DNA from: Patiria pectinifera
Lineage: Eukaryota; Echinodermata; Asteroidea; Valvatida; Asterinidae
Direction: 5' to 3'
DNA length: 64,000 nt
Assembly: GCA_029964075.1 (NCBI GenBank)
Contig: CM057140.1
Coordinates: 13,596,643 to 13,660,642, forward strand
Below are positions 1 to 11,936 of the stretch, one piece after another (position 1 is the stretch's first letter; each line of letters begins with the position of its first letter). The notes under the pieces are model-generated. The model did not search any database. It saw nothing but the letters and a program-made list of their open reading frames with translations, and had not been told where the DNA came from. A program made the translations under genes and the position numbers.

Positions 1-186
1 GGAAATACTTTGAAAATGCACCCGACTCTCCATAGACTTAGTACACAACCAAAGAAGCGGCATCTGAATACTACATTCTTTCAAAAAGAAGAAGAAAAAA
101 AAGTCTTTTTAAACAAGTTCCAGAGAACATTCACGCTTTGCACATGAAAGTCAATGCCGTAATTGTGCATATCGTTCACTTTTCAG

Positions 187-3100
187 GAGACTTAGGGAGC
201 TATGCATCACAACTCTGACCAGAACACTCCAGCGTTCCTCTCCCAACCAATTGAGAGACGTAACCCTACACACCGAGGCTGCCTTCAGTGGGGATTCTTC
301 AGTAGAACAGGAGGGTGCTGGGAGGAGGCGTGGGAAGGAGGAGCAAGGGTTCTTGGCTTCCAGGAGAAAGGATGCGAGCGGGAGGAGCAAGAAGGGAGTA
401 AGGATACTCATCAGTATCCTGGTGGAAACAATTCATAAAGAAGGTAAGATTATGCCAAAAGATTAAGATACAGGGCATTCTATAAAAAAGTGTCCAAAGT
501 GTGACTTTTTTCCTGTCCCTGTTACATTGGTACTTTGTCATTTGTCATTCAAGTATCATTAAGAATTACTTCACATGATTCGTTTTATTTGTTGGGTAGG
601 TAGTGTGCTATTCACAATCACTCTTGGAGGACGACATATTAGGTTCGCCCAGAATTATATAATCATAGATGTAACAGGGAATGTAACAGGGATGGAAAAA
701 AAGTGGACCCACATTTTTATAGTGACCCATCTGGCCTATATGTCGAAAGTGGTAATGTTCTGTAAAAACAAACAATATTCATCTTGTTTAAACATCAATT
801 AGATGAACTTTAGCAAAATAAGTTAATAAAAAATATTTTGAAGTTTGCACAGAATTCTTGAACGAAAGGATGTCCTCCAGTAAAGCCATTCTGGACATCT
901 CTTTTTTATTTTCATTTGACACAGCCAAGATCTCCTTGGACCAAAGCAAGAAGATCAAATCCGTGGGCTTTCGGCCGGGTGTAGATTTCTATAAGACGTT
1001 ATCAGATGCTGTATCCTGTTTGTGTCACATGGCTACAATGACTATAGGAAGCCAACGCAACAGGACATCAAGCCATAATGCTAGAGTCTCCAGTGTTGGG
1101 TAAGAAAATAATATTCATTTTCTCTATATATTTAGGGGGAAAAAATTGAGTTTGAAACTGTGATCCCTGGAAGACCAAACTGATGTAAGGTAATATTACT
1201 TTTACAGATAGAAGCATTTCACTTTAATAATTAAACCTGTGAACTGTTAACTCTTCTTCATAAAAGAGTTGTAGTTACGTCCATCATAAGTGTTCACAAG
1301 CCCTTCACAAGTCAGTCACAAGTCAACGCATCTAAGATAATGAAATTCACAAGCAATCCAACCTTTGTTACTTGTGACAGAGCTTGTGATGGACTTGTGA
1401 TGGACTCTATCGCAACACTGTTTCCTAGCCGAGGAGGGTCTTGGCTGCTATTAACAAACCAACCCTCAGAGTTTTCTTGTCTAAAAACACATTCTTATTG
1501 ACTAAGTTTGTACTTTATCTTCCAAAGATCAAAGGGTAAGGCACGCAAGCTGAACACAGACATCGTCCTCTTCATGCTCCACCAAGGAGCTCTGTGCGTC
1601 CTTGACCTCCTGAACAACTACACCCTCCACCTGTTCCCGAACACGGGGGTGCATTATTCTCAGCAACAACAGAGGAACGTTGACGTGCTGCACCTGCAGG
1701 CCATGATGAAGGTGTGGCAAATGGTATCGCCCCCGAGTCTTGCCAACCCCCTCCCGAGCAACGAGGAGCTACAGTTTGTGAAACAACTCTTAGAGTGCGT
1801 GCATCTGTTCTGCAGATGCTCTGCCGAGTTGTGGAACTGCAAAGTCGAGAAGGATGTCCAATTGCAAATCGAGGAAAATCAAAACTGGACCAAAGACCTC
1901 GCAGCCAGGGAGGAAAGTCCCATTGGTCACTACCAATATGTCAAGATGGTAGATCAAGCCTTTCCAACTAGCTATAAAATAGAGAATATCACTACGCATC
2001 GACAACAGGAGAACGAAATCCGGGAGCACCGGATGAACATGATCCATCAGCGAAGGATGGCTTGGGGAGATAAAAAAGAAAGGAAAGTTTCAGAAGAAGG
2101 ACTGTCCTCTCATCATCACCAGTCCTCAAAAAATCCATCCGGAGACTCTCAAAAATTCACGAACAAGACACGGCCTTCGTCGGCGAAAAAACAAAACCTC
2201 GAACCGGAAATCAAATTTGACCTGAGTAAGAGCCTTTTCAGGGAGCAAGCGAAGCCAGTTTCTTTCAGCAAACAGAGGGAGGTGCCTAGGATTAAAAAGA
2301 ACGTGAGGACTGCCGGATACACTGGGAAGGCAACACCAACGTTTGCAGAAGTGGAGAAGGAGGATCAAAGTGCAGTAGGAGATGAGGAGAAGGAGGTACA
2401 CAAGAAATTGAGGACCAGGTTGTTTCAGGAGGGCGTGTACAGGACTGTCGGGCCCTGGGTGGCTTGTGAGGAACCACAGATCCAGGTAAGTTGGTTTTTA
2501 GATTGAAAGCTCTTTTTGTTTACTATTGCACGATTTTCGTAAAAGCAGCTTGGTGTACCTTATGATATCCCTCGCTGCACCCTGCAGTCAGTAGATGTGT
2601 GTACTTAAGCATTACATTCACTGTGTGGACCTCTAAATAAAAGAGGTCCACATAAACCAAGTAGCAGTGACATTGTGTGGACTTGCCCGTGTCCACACAA
2701 GGTTTCCCCCTCTCTGAAAAACAGGTTTAGAGGCACTTTTGGGTTAGGGTTATCCATCGCAAAATGAAAGGGAAAAATCTAGGAAATCAGGATATAAAAA
2801 TTGGGTTGAAAGAGTGTTCACAGTGTGAGTAAAATGAGTTTTGTCTCCGTTTTTTTTTAACTACACGAAAACAAAGGAATGTCCACAAGGGGTATGAAAG
2901 GAAAAGATGTGTGCACAAAGTGTAATACATACAGCCTGAGGACATCAGGACAAAGAGAGAGCAACAGATTCTTTGTTGTCCTTGGACTCGCATCTTTTGT
3001 TGAGAAGGGTCCTCGAGCATAAATGTGTGTGCTTAGTCTATGGGAGAGTGTTACATTACAGGAATAAAGGGAAACTCATTGTCTTGTCCTCAGATGTAAT

Positions 3101-6100
3101 GCTACTGTATGACTGTGCACAAAGTGTATACAAAAAAATTGCCCCGAAAATTTGTGTGTTAAGAAGTTTATTTTGTTAATTTTCATGGCTTCCACTACAG
3201 GCTTTTGCAGCAGAGGGTCTGCGCTGCATCATTCAACCCCTCCGCCCTGAAGAAACCAAGCAACTTAGGGAGTCAGCCCAGGCTAAAGAGAGACAAAACA
3301 GACACAAATCAAGGTAAAATTATTGGTTACAAAAGTATGCAAAGGGTAGAATAGCTATGCAAGTGCATAATAGCTATGCAAGTGCATTTTGACTTGCACA
3401 GCAGAGGATAAACGGCAGACCCTGTTGACTTTTCAGTGTCTGTCCGGTAAATATGGGTGGCACTGGTGGCTTAAACTCAACCAATTTTCATCAAATTGCT
3501 TTTTTGCAGAGGATCACATTTTATAATGAATATACAGCAGTAGTGGCGCTCAAGTGTCTGTTATCACCCTCTCTCTCTCTCTCGCCGTTGAGGGGAATTT
3601 TTGGGAACGTTCTTCACTTTCTGAATGATTGTTGGCAATTACATATAAATTGAACTAAGAGTAATTCTGACGTTACATTTGAATTCTTAGATCTGAGATG
3701 GCCAAGACACTGGCAGAGAGGGACAAGATTCTCAGCCAGGTCCTGGGTCAAATGTCCACTGGCTCGGCCGACGTGGTCAGGGATGCGCTAGGGGTCAAGG
3801 GTCAGCCGGATGGAGAGCCTGCAAAGACCGGCAAAGGTTGGTGGTCATTACTGAAGACACTGCCTACCTGTCAATCAAACTTCACATTGACCAATCAGAT
3901 GATGATGTTTGGTCAGGTGACCACAGTAGCTCATTCAAATACAGAGAAAGATGGGCCGGCTTATGGCCAAATCCGGAACGATCCATTGATGTATGTTTCA
4001 GAAGAAAGTAAAAAGTTTTGTTTACAACTAAATTTGTATTTGATAGTTTAATTTCAGTCTTTCAAGAAAGCTGATTGTGTTTCATCTTGCAAATTTGACA
4101 TTAACATGTTTTTATGTACTCAATATTGACTCAGCTCAATCCGTTAACCCTTTTTATTTATACGTTTCAGGTGCCAAGCTCAAAACAAAGCCACTCTCAA
4201 ATCCCACCAATCACAAGCCCGCCTGTACCTCGGACGAGCCAATAGGGTGGCAGTGTTCCATCCACCTGCTGGAGAGCTGTGGCAGCCAGATATTAAAGGG
4301 GCTCACCAGTGACTGTACAGAGACCAAGAGGGCTAGCTTGCTGCTTCTGTATGACCTGGTGGACTTTGGAGAGGTAAATATTGTAAACTGGTCCAACTTA
4401 AACATCATGTACATCATGTACATCTCACAGCTCCAAATTTGTCTGCAATGCTTGCCTTAAAACACTGTGGAGCAAGTTTAGTGAAGGATTATTGGTCGAC
4501 GTTGATTATGCCTTTGCATTTATAGCATTGTGCGAACGTCTCTTGTGCCCTTGTGACACGATGGTCAAAGGTGAAACATCATGAAACATTTTGGTGCTGG
4601 GTTCCTGCTATTCGTTATGAAATGCGCGGCTGTGGCAACCAGCAACCAACCTTGCTAGCTTGGTCCTAAATAATTGACTAGGCAAGAACACTGGTGCTCA
4701 CCACACTTCTCGTTCAACTTGATCCTAGATTAAGGAACAAGTACCCCCTCAACGCTGATAATGACAGTGGCAATATCTTCTCTAACGTGCAAGTGTCTCA
4801 GACGAGTAATTTTTCAGCATGTATTTTTCAGATTGTCATCCACATGAAGCTGGCTTCACTTGGTGCTATCTCACAGTTGATGGATTTCCTACGCAACAAT
4901 CAACAGGCACAGGACCTTGCATTGTTAGGTAAGTCTGTCATACAATTCTGTGTCAGTCAACTTCCAGATAATAAGTTTAATATTGTTGCTATTATCAGTG
5001 TCATAGTCGAGACTCCTGTGATGGATCAAAAGTACATCCTAAGTCCAGTCACAAGTCAAATCACACGTTCAGTCACAAGTAACAGTGGGTGAACAATAGC
5101 AAAAGAATGCCTTTGTCACAGCCCGTTTGAATAGCTTGTGAGTTGTGATTGACTTGTGATGACTTGTGATTGACTTGTGATTGACTTGTGATTGACTTGT
5201 GATTGACTTGTGATTGACTTGTGATTGACTTGTGATTGACTTGTGATTGACTTGTGATTGACTTGAGATGACTTGTGATTGACTTGTGATAGTCTTGTGA
5301 TTGACTTGTGATTGACTTGTGATTGACTTGTGATAGTCTTGTGATTGACTTGTGATTGACTTGTGATTGACTTGTGATTGACTTGTGATTAACTTGTGAT
5401 AGTCTTGTGATTGACTTGTGATGACTTGTGATTGACTTCTGATTGACTTGTGATTGACTTGAGATGACTTGTGATTGACTTGTGATAGTCTTGTGATTGA
5501 CTTATGATAGTCTTGTGATTGACTTGTGATAGTCTTGTGATTGACTTGTGATCAGTCACGAATACCTCCACAACACCACTGTGATTATGCCATTAGTTTT
5601 GTTCATAATATTTTTCAGCTTTGATGACGTTGAGGCACCTGGTGTGCGACTATCGCCTGAAGCAGATATTCTGCAGCGAGGGTGGGGAGGCCCTCTTGAC
5701 TGACCTCATCAAAACAAGCGAGGGCGCTCTCCTCATGCACCTGCACCAGTTTCTGAAGCACATCACCGAAGGTACAGTCACTTTCAATATTGGAAGCAAA
5801 CTTTCAAGGGAGGACTTGGTCAGCCTTGTTCACAGAGGAGTCCATTTTAAAAACTGTGCATTGGAATTCTGTACATAGTACAGTGTGATTATTGACTACT
5901 TGACTATTAGTTCAATGCTAGACTAGAAAGCCAGTGCTCTTAGGATATAACATGACCTCACTAGGCTTTTATGAGCAGGCCCCTGGAGTACTCTTACAAT
6001 TCACCTCCTGACTCTGCTAACCATGTTTTTGTTATAATAAATCTACAAATTCTGTGCTTTACTCTGTCACCTCAGAATTCTCAGTTATGGGATATAAGCA

Positions 6101-6237
6101 TGCTAACAAGCTAAAACTGTGCCAACCCATGAAATATTCTACCGTTAAAAGTGAGCCCAATTGCACTCCATGACCTTATCCAAAGAACTCACGTGAAGAT
6201 CTTTGTTTCTTCTTTAGGTCCTGGGGGAATACTATGA
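187..6237 (+). CDS. Unidentified multi-exon gene, 3' part, armadillo-like C-terminus
   Basis: I do not recognise this gene. Nine exons join with consistent GT-AG sites and reading phase: 187-443, 853-1099, 1528-2485, 3201-3313, 3691-3836, 4171-4373, 4832-4928, 5619-5771 and 6218-6237 (stop TGA). The 5' end lies left of the window. The large third exon encodes a leucine-rich helical half, then a charged, low-complexity linker rich in K, E, S and H. The last four exons encode leucine/alanine-rich helices of the kind seen in armadillo repeats, for example ASLGAISQLMDFLRNN and LALLALMTLRHLVCDYRLK. That fold is inferred from pattern only. The donor after exon 5 (gttggt) is weak. The last exon adds only six residues in the phase used; another frame of the same exon reads ten residues (VLGEYYEEKF) to a stop and would need a one-base shift. 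One repeat-like element and one minisatellite lie in its introns. Confidence 0.68.
1267..1420. mobile_element. MITE-like element, CACAAGTC family, copy 1
   Basis: An intronic element whose left half carries several CACAAG(C/T)C words and whose right half carries their complements (CTTGTGATGGACTTGTGATGG). It ends in CAACACTG. The same design recurs at 4996-5581, 26346-26570 and 56851-57083. No target-site duplication is clear and the left end is weakly defined. Confidence 0.45.
4996..5581. mobile_element. MITE-like element, CACAAGTC family, copy 2, internally expanded
   Basis: It starts at CAGTGTCATAGTCGAG and ends at CAACACCACTG. The left arm has GTCCAGTCACAAGTC words. The right arm has become a long minisatellite of TTGTGATTGAC units, annotated separately. 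The whole element sits in the intron between the exons ending at 4928 and starting at 5619. Confidence 0.5.
5134..5553. repeat. 11 bp minisatellite, TTGTGATTGAC unit
   Basis: About 420 bp of near-perfect tandem TTGTGATTGAC, roughly 38 units. Interspersed variants are TTGTGATAGTC and the one-base-shorter TTGTGATGAC. The unit matches the short words in the arms of the related elements, so this looks like an arm that expanded in place. Confidence 0.93.
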
Positions 6238-9200
6238 AGAAAAATTCTAAGGAGATCTTTCTTGAAGATAACCATCCAATTCATTCATAGCACGGTCTCG
6301 TGAGTACCCATCTTTGCCATCATCACCATCATCATTATTTGCTTCAGCATTGTTGTTGAAACAATCCTCATCATCATCATCTTTTTTCATATCTTTGTTC
6401 TTTTATCTTTGTGCGTCATACCTTATTGTTAGAATTCCCATTGGCTTTGTATGTGTAACGTTTCAAAGCCCAGGAAAGGGAATTCTTTCAAGTAAGGAAG
6501 CGCGTCATTCTAGATGGCCTCTTTTTCCGTCTACCAATCAACACATTCATTACATCATCATTGTTGAAAAGTGTGACCAGGCCAAACATTTGGTGTCAGT
6601 TAATTCAATGGTTGCATTTTGACAGACTTGATTGTGCAATAACGGGATCTATGTAATATTTTCCCTACAAATTTTATAAATCTGTTATTTTGACACAGTT
6701 ATATGTACAGTGTATCAGTATTATCAGGAATCAAGGTGTATGTCACAGTATTTGAGAAAATTTCTGCTTAACATAAAAAAGGTCTACATTGTTTTTTTTT
6801 TTATAAAATTTAAAAGTATTTTCTTCAACAATGAACTTGGTATTCACATTATCACAGATAAATATGCTCGTCTTTTTATAACATTTGATATGCTTTTCAA
6901 TTTGTATTAAAATTGAGACATCCGTTAAAATTGAGACATCCATTTTCCATTATTTTGAGCGTTTCATCAAATTTACAACAGTTAAAATGTGGATTTTGAA
7001 ATGAAGTGCCTTAATGGTGTTCAGCACATATTCTAATTCCGTCCTCAATTCAGTGTACCTTTTGCCAATTTGTAAAAAAAATAATTAAACAAAAATCGAA
7101 ATTGTAAATATGTATCTCATAAAATACGTCAATTTGCTGAAGTGTTGAGTATTTTTCCGGCAAGGAACAGAATCTGATAATGTGTTTTATGTTCAAATTA
7201 TTTTGCTGTCGTTACGATTTAATTTGCTGCAATTTATTTTTATTTTTTAATGTTTTATCAAACACACAGAAAAACATGATACATTTTAAATCAAAATTAA
7301 AATGTCTTTGGTTATTTTATTTGTAATTTGGTATATGTAATATTGTTTCATTTTTGTTACATTCAAGGTTACTGTATTCATTTTGGGTTACTGTGATCAG
7401 CATTATTTTACGTTCAGCTCCTTAATTATATTTTTTTTTAAAAGCACTTTGCTTGTTTTAGGGTTGAATCCCACGGCTCGTGATAGGACACAGTGATTCA
7501 AGAAATTAGATTGATTGATTCAAATGCCTGCACATGTTCACACCACAGTTTGTTGCAGTAACGAGTGAAGTTAGACCAGTAGATTGCAATCACTGTAGTG
7601 CCTTTCGACCAGGTCATATATTCAGGTTTCCGGCATACATTAGCATAATGTGCTGGTATACTGATATCTCTCAAAATGAGGTGTAGTGATTGTTTATTGT
7701 CCACCTGAATAAAAAAAAAAAATTTATTCGGTCATCCTGGCTTCAACTTCACTGAGCAGTTTTATGTTTGTTTTTATTTTTTTATGGTGCATTTTTCCAG
7801 CAATAATGATTCAGTTTTTTACTGAAAAAGGAGGGATCATTAATTCCTGGGGGTTTTTTCATATAATATTTTGTTGCTTAGAATTCTGCGTGACAATGAT
7901 GTCATCATCGGTGTTTACGTCTTTTCTTTCTGATTGGTTGGTTTGTTTCTTGGGATAAGTGGGTTGGTCAGAGTGGCGGGCAACTAGCTGGTAGTGGGTC
8001 TGTGTCAATAGACTTTCATATCCGGAGGGGGCCTTGTTGCAACCTTTAACAAAAATGTCTCTTAGATAAAGAGAGGAAAATGGTTTATAGTTGGTTATTA
8101 TGTGAAGGAGGTGGGGGTTTCCATAGAGTTAAGAAAAAAGCAGCCCTTTCATCTGAAATGTATATTGTGATTTCATTATCATTCTCCAAGAATATTGGAC
8201 TGTCTCTGACTGGACTTGAATACCAGGATTACTTCACCCTTTTGTGTCCGTGAAATAAAGTATAGCCTTCACCTCGACTTGAGCCGAGGCTACTTAATAG
8301 AGTCATGTATAAATGCCTGGGGCACAACAATAGGTCCCCAAGTGCTCAATTCATTGACCTTGACTAATAGAAATAAAACCGGCCGCTGGGATTTTGTTGT
8401 ATACAATAAACGTATTTAAATGAGCACTTTCTCGTTCGGTTCAGCACAGGTCAAGTTCATTGTTGTAAACATTGAAGTGGCATTCATCATTCAACTGCAA
8501 GCAATGCATCGTTCTTTTTTTTTTCAAGGTCCCCGCTCCTTTTTTTTCATTTATGACAATCGGCCAGAGACATTCTCTATGCCATTGTAAGTAAGCGCAT
8601 TTCAAAGTGTACGAAGAAAGTCGTTTGGATTTAGAACTGACAGAGGAAGATGTGGTCGTCGAAATAGTCCATTTCGGATTTTCTTAGTTCGTTTTATGGT
8701 AAGTGTAAAAAAAAAATGATTGAGCTTATTGTTTGCTTGTTCCTTGTGTGTTTGTTGTTATTTGGCCATTTTCTATAACGTACAAGGAGAAAACAGTATT
8801 TTGCACTACGTTTTTCAGACCAAGGTTCATTTAGTGATGGCCTCATTCAAGGAATGTTTTACGACATTTTTCAAGGACCATTGGGCCCTAACCTTGCAGA
8901 CGAGCTCGCGTTCAAGTTGAGAGTAAAATAAATTTCTTAGAGACCGTCTAAAAATTGTCTGGGATGTACCAAATCATGTTATTTATTTCCTGGTTTTTCA
9001 TGCATTATATGTAAAACATACAGCAGTCAGAATCTACCAGTTCTGGACAATTTAGATAAGATCATATGATTGGGGGAAAAAACCTTCCAAAGTTTATTTT
9101 ATGGACGATTAGTCACGAAGACCATCGGCCCCGCACTTGCAACCAGTACAATTATTTTCCAAAAACCTGCACAAATCAGAAATCCTTGCCCGCACGTGAC

Positions 9201-9336
9201 GTCACTTTTTTTATATCACGGGCGTTCACTGATTCCTTTTCATCATTCCTTTTCATTTCGCATATCGTTCCAGGTTGTTAATTTTTGTGATGTTATTTTG
9301 TATGTAGGCCTACATTGCGGTTCAAATAACACTACC

Positions 9337-9345
9337 TATATAAGG
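9337..9345 (+). promoter_or_regulatory. Candidate TATA box, possible distal promoter of the sulfotransferase gene
   Basis: TATATAAGG is followed by GC-richer sequence and, about 270 bp on, by a good splice donor (AAG|GTAAGC near 9615). That would make a non-coding first exon of about 250 bp joined to a later acceptor, such as the one before 10807. The arrangement is inferred from sequence alone. Confidence 0.3.
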
Positions 9346-10240
9346 CGCTCGTGCGAATCTTTCGTAAAAATGTACCGGTACCCTCAAGAACTACACAGAA
9401 TCCCTCGCATTGTTTTAAGCCTTTATGGCTGGGCAGTGATTTACATGAAATCGGCGACGCGTTGGTAGAATGTAGTTTGTCTTCATATTATTGCAGGATT
9501 TGTCAAGGCTTCATTTCGAAACAAGAAATCGAGTGGTAGTGACACGACTGTAAAACGGAGCTTAAGCCAGTTGATAGTATTCAAAACACAGCTTGAAATT
9601 TGATTTTTATTTTAAGGTAAGCATTTATTTGATTATAGTGAATGTATGTTAGTGAATAACCTGTGATTAATGTATTGGCCCATACACGCGAGGAATTACG
9701 GTAAGTCAGGTCGGTACGTTCTTGCTCTTGTCTTGGCCCTGTGGGCATATTTTTCAGACGATTTTTTTTAACTATTTTCTCTCAATTAAAAAAAAATGCT
9801 GATTTGAGTCTTTGCTTTTGATCTGAAAGCAGACCTATCGCCTTTTGCGAGTTAGCCACGCCCCTTAGACAACCCTATGGAATTTTTCTACACTAATCAG
9901 TTTTGTTTGTCTCAGATTTCGCGCGTTCCGCGTCCATTTGTATATATCATGTAATTGGACAATATTTCACAAGCTGCGTTGACGCGATACGCGATATGTT
10001 ACTGATTATGGGAGGCCTGCGTCCACGCGCGCGTGCATGGATACAGAACATCGTCGTACGCATTTTATCGTGTAGCAGTTTTCCACAACGTTTAGTGCAG
10101 TGCATTTTTAATTTTATCGGCTGCCTTCGCTTGAGATTTTCTACTGAACAGATTCTTCTAAGTAAAATGATTAGCAGTCGAGATTTTCTAGTGATGATGT
10201 TATATAATGTTCAATAAAGAGGAAAACTCTATGGCATGGA

Positions 10241-10247
10241 TATAAAA
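10241..10247 (+). promoter_or_regulatory. Candidate TATA box, proximal promoter of the sulfotransferase gene
   Basis: TATAAAA lies about 160 bp before a strong donor at 10405|10406 (AAA|GTAAGT). The matching acceptor is TTTCAG at 10801-10806. An initiation site about 30 bp downstream of the box would give a short 5' exon spliced 54 bases upstream of the ATG at 10861. Confidence 0.3.
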
Positions 10248-10860
10248 ACGGAGTGATGCTGATGTCCACCAATGAGATGTTTAGAGTTCCAAATATGGCC
10301 TTGTATTGGCATGATTGGCTTGTCGTCTTCGTGCGAGAACTCTTGATTCGGCTGATTATCAGTCCCTTGTTCCGCCTGTGTGTTGCAGTGGAGAACCTGG
10401 AGAAAGTAAGTTGTAATCACGCCTTGAGAGTTGTGAGGTTTAGTTGCATTATGCAACACGTGTTATGTCTGGAACAGCTTATGAATCATTGCTGCGTGAT
10501 GTCTTTCTTCACTGCATCTGATGAGATGTTGCTACGGAAATTAAAGCCTTATGCCGGCTACATATTTAATAGCTATAAAGAGAGACTATTATATCGGCCT
10601 TTACACTCAACGAGCGGTTTTGTCCCGACTTGGAGCGCCAGAAATGGGTTTTGTTCGGTTGGCTAGTTCCAATGAATGTAGGCCGATGTCACAATTTACA
10701 TGTATTTGCTAGTGGTTGTTTCTGGTTTGCGTGCATGTGCTTTCGTGAAGTTGAAATTTCAGTCAGGTTTTGTCAAATTGTGTTCATCATTTCTGTTCTC
10801 TTTCAGAATAACCATCAAAGCTATGTGCTTTGTAATCTGACGGACCCATCAAACACCACG

Positions 10861-11859
10861 ATGGCCGAGGTAGCCCAACCCAGACCCCAGACCACACGGG
10901 TCCTGCTCTGGGCACCGCCACGCTCCCTCTCCACCGCCTTCGAGCGCTGCATCAGCGCCTTGGGCGACCGGGTCCAGGTCTGCCACGAGCTGTACACCGC
11001 GGCCTGCCACTTGGGGCCAGAGAACCAGATCAAGATCCCGGTGTTAGAATCCGTAGTCAGGGATCCACACTACACCTATGCCTGGGTTCAGAAGATCATG
11101 GAGGCTCGCGCCCCTCCCAAGAAGGAAATTTTCTTCTGCAAGGAGCTGGCTTATTCGGTGGAGGGAAAGTTCGATAAGCTACCGGCCGGCTACCGGCACA
11201 CTTTCCTCATCAGACATCCGGCACGAGTTTTCCTCTCAATGAACACCCTAGTAAAGAGATACTTCGCCAGAACTTTTCTGGATCTGAAACTCAGCCAGGT
11301 CCTCCCTAAGGGGTTAGTCTACAAAGAGATGTTCGACCTCTTTGAGCACGTGACCAACGACCTTGGCCAGGAGCCAATCATCATCGACGCGGACGATCTT
11401 TTGCAGGATCCTCTGGGCGTGCTGTGCGCCTACTGCAACGCCGTCGGCATCCCGTTCTCCCCCTCTATGAACAAGTGGCGGCCCATCAAAGAGGAGAAGC
11501 GGACGTGGATCTACTCCACCCGGCTCATGATCATCAACAAGATCATCGGGCAGTACGACCGCGCCTTCCGGACGGCCGGCCTGGAGCGGCACGTGGAGAA
11601 GCCCATCGACCTGAGCCGCGTCACGCCCGAGGTCCTGGAAGCAACCAAAGCCAGTATCGGCTACTACGAGAAGATGTACGCGCTGCGCCTGAAGACACGG
11701 ACTCCAAACCCCTATGTGCATGTGAAACCAACTCCAAACCCTGCTGTGCCCAACGGAGTCCCGTCAATGAGTAACGGATCCCCGCCACAAACCAACAACC
11801 AGTGCGTATCAGTTCCATTCACAAAAGTTGCACTTTACACCGTGGCGAATGTCATTTGA
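10861..11859 (+). CDS. PAPS-dependent sulfotransferase family protein
   Basis: Predicted to transfer sulfate from PAPS to an unknown acceptor. The protein starts at ATG 10861 and is 332 residues long if read to the TGA ending at 11859. Near the N-terminus VLLWAPPRSLSTAFERCI fits the 5'-phosphosulfate-binding loop (P-R-S-x-S-T). FLIRHPARVFLSMN fits the 3'-phosphate-binding region, with conserved R and S. The C-terminal tail is rich in N and P. The body is a single exon and much more GC-rich than its flanks. Two details are open. The frame stays open through a spliced upstream exon (10256-10405 joined to 10807), which would add a hydrophobic N-terminal segment. A donor at 11801|11802 joined to the acceptor at 11923|11924 would replace the last residues with a short tail ending QQR and a stop at 11934-11936. 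I cannot name the substrate. Confidence 0.88.
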   Translation: MAEVAQPRPQTTRVLLWAPPRSLSTAFERCISALGDRVQVCHELYTAACHLGPENQIKIPVLESVVRDPHYTYAWVQKIMEARAPPKKEIFFCKELAYSVEGKFDKLPAGYRHTFLIRHPARVFLSMNTLVKRYFARTFLDLKLSQVLPKGLVYKEMFDLFEHVTNDLGQEPIIIDADDLLQDPLGVLCAYCNAVGIPFSPSMNKWRPIKEEKRTWIYSTRLMIINKIIGQYDRAFRTAGLERHVEKPIDLSRVTPEVLEATKASIGYYEKMYALRLKTRTPNPYVHVKPTPNPAVPNGVPSMSNGSPPQTNNQCVSVPFTKVALYTVANVI

Positions 11860-11936
11860 GCTTCAGTTTTCTTATGAGATCTACAGTTGCACCGTATGAC
11901 ACATTTTTGTTTTCTATTTTCAGGCAGCAAAGGTGA

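Larger units (their letters stand above)
6238..10800. other. AT-rich intergenic stretch without a supported coding gene
   Basis: The open frames here are short, begin at random ATG/TTG codons and lack family motifs. The stretch holds homopolymer runs, two TATA-like sites (9337-9345 and 10241-10247) and a possible 5' non-coding exon of the downstream sulfotransferase gene. I see no RNA gene. Confidence 0.6.

Noticed and set aside
5134..5553. CRISPR-like array
   Set aside because: The 11 bp units are directly adjacent with no spacers and the genome is eukaryotic; it is a minisatellite.
9066..9539. Overlapping plus-strand frames up to 132 residues
   Set aside because: Composition is random-like, frames overlap each other, and the region fits a 5' non-coding exon better.
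11314..11774. Antisense and shifted frames over the sulfotransferase
   Set aside because: Shadows of GC-rich coding sequence with no motifs of their own.
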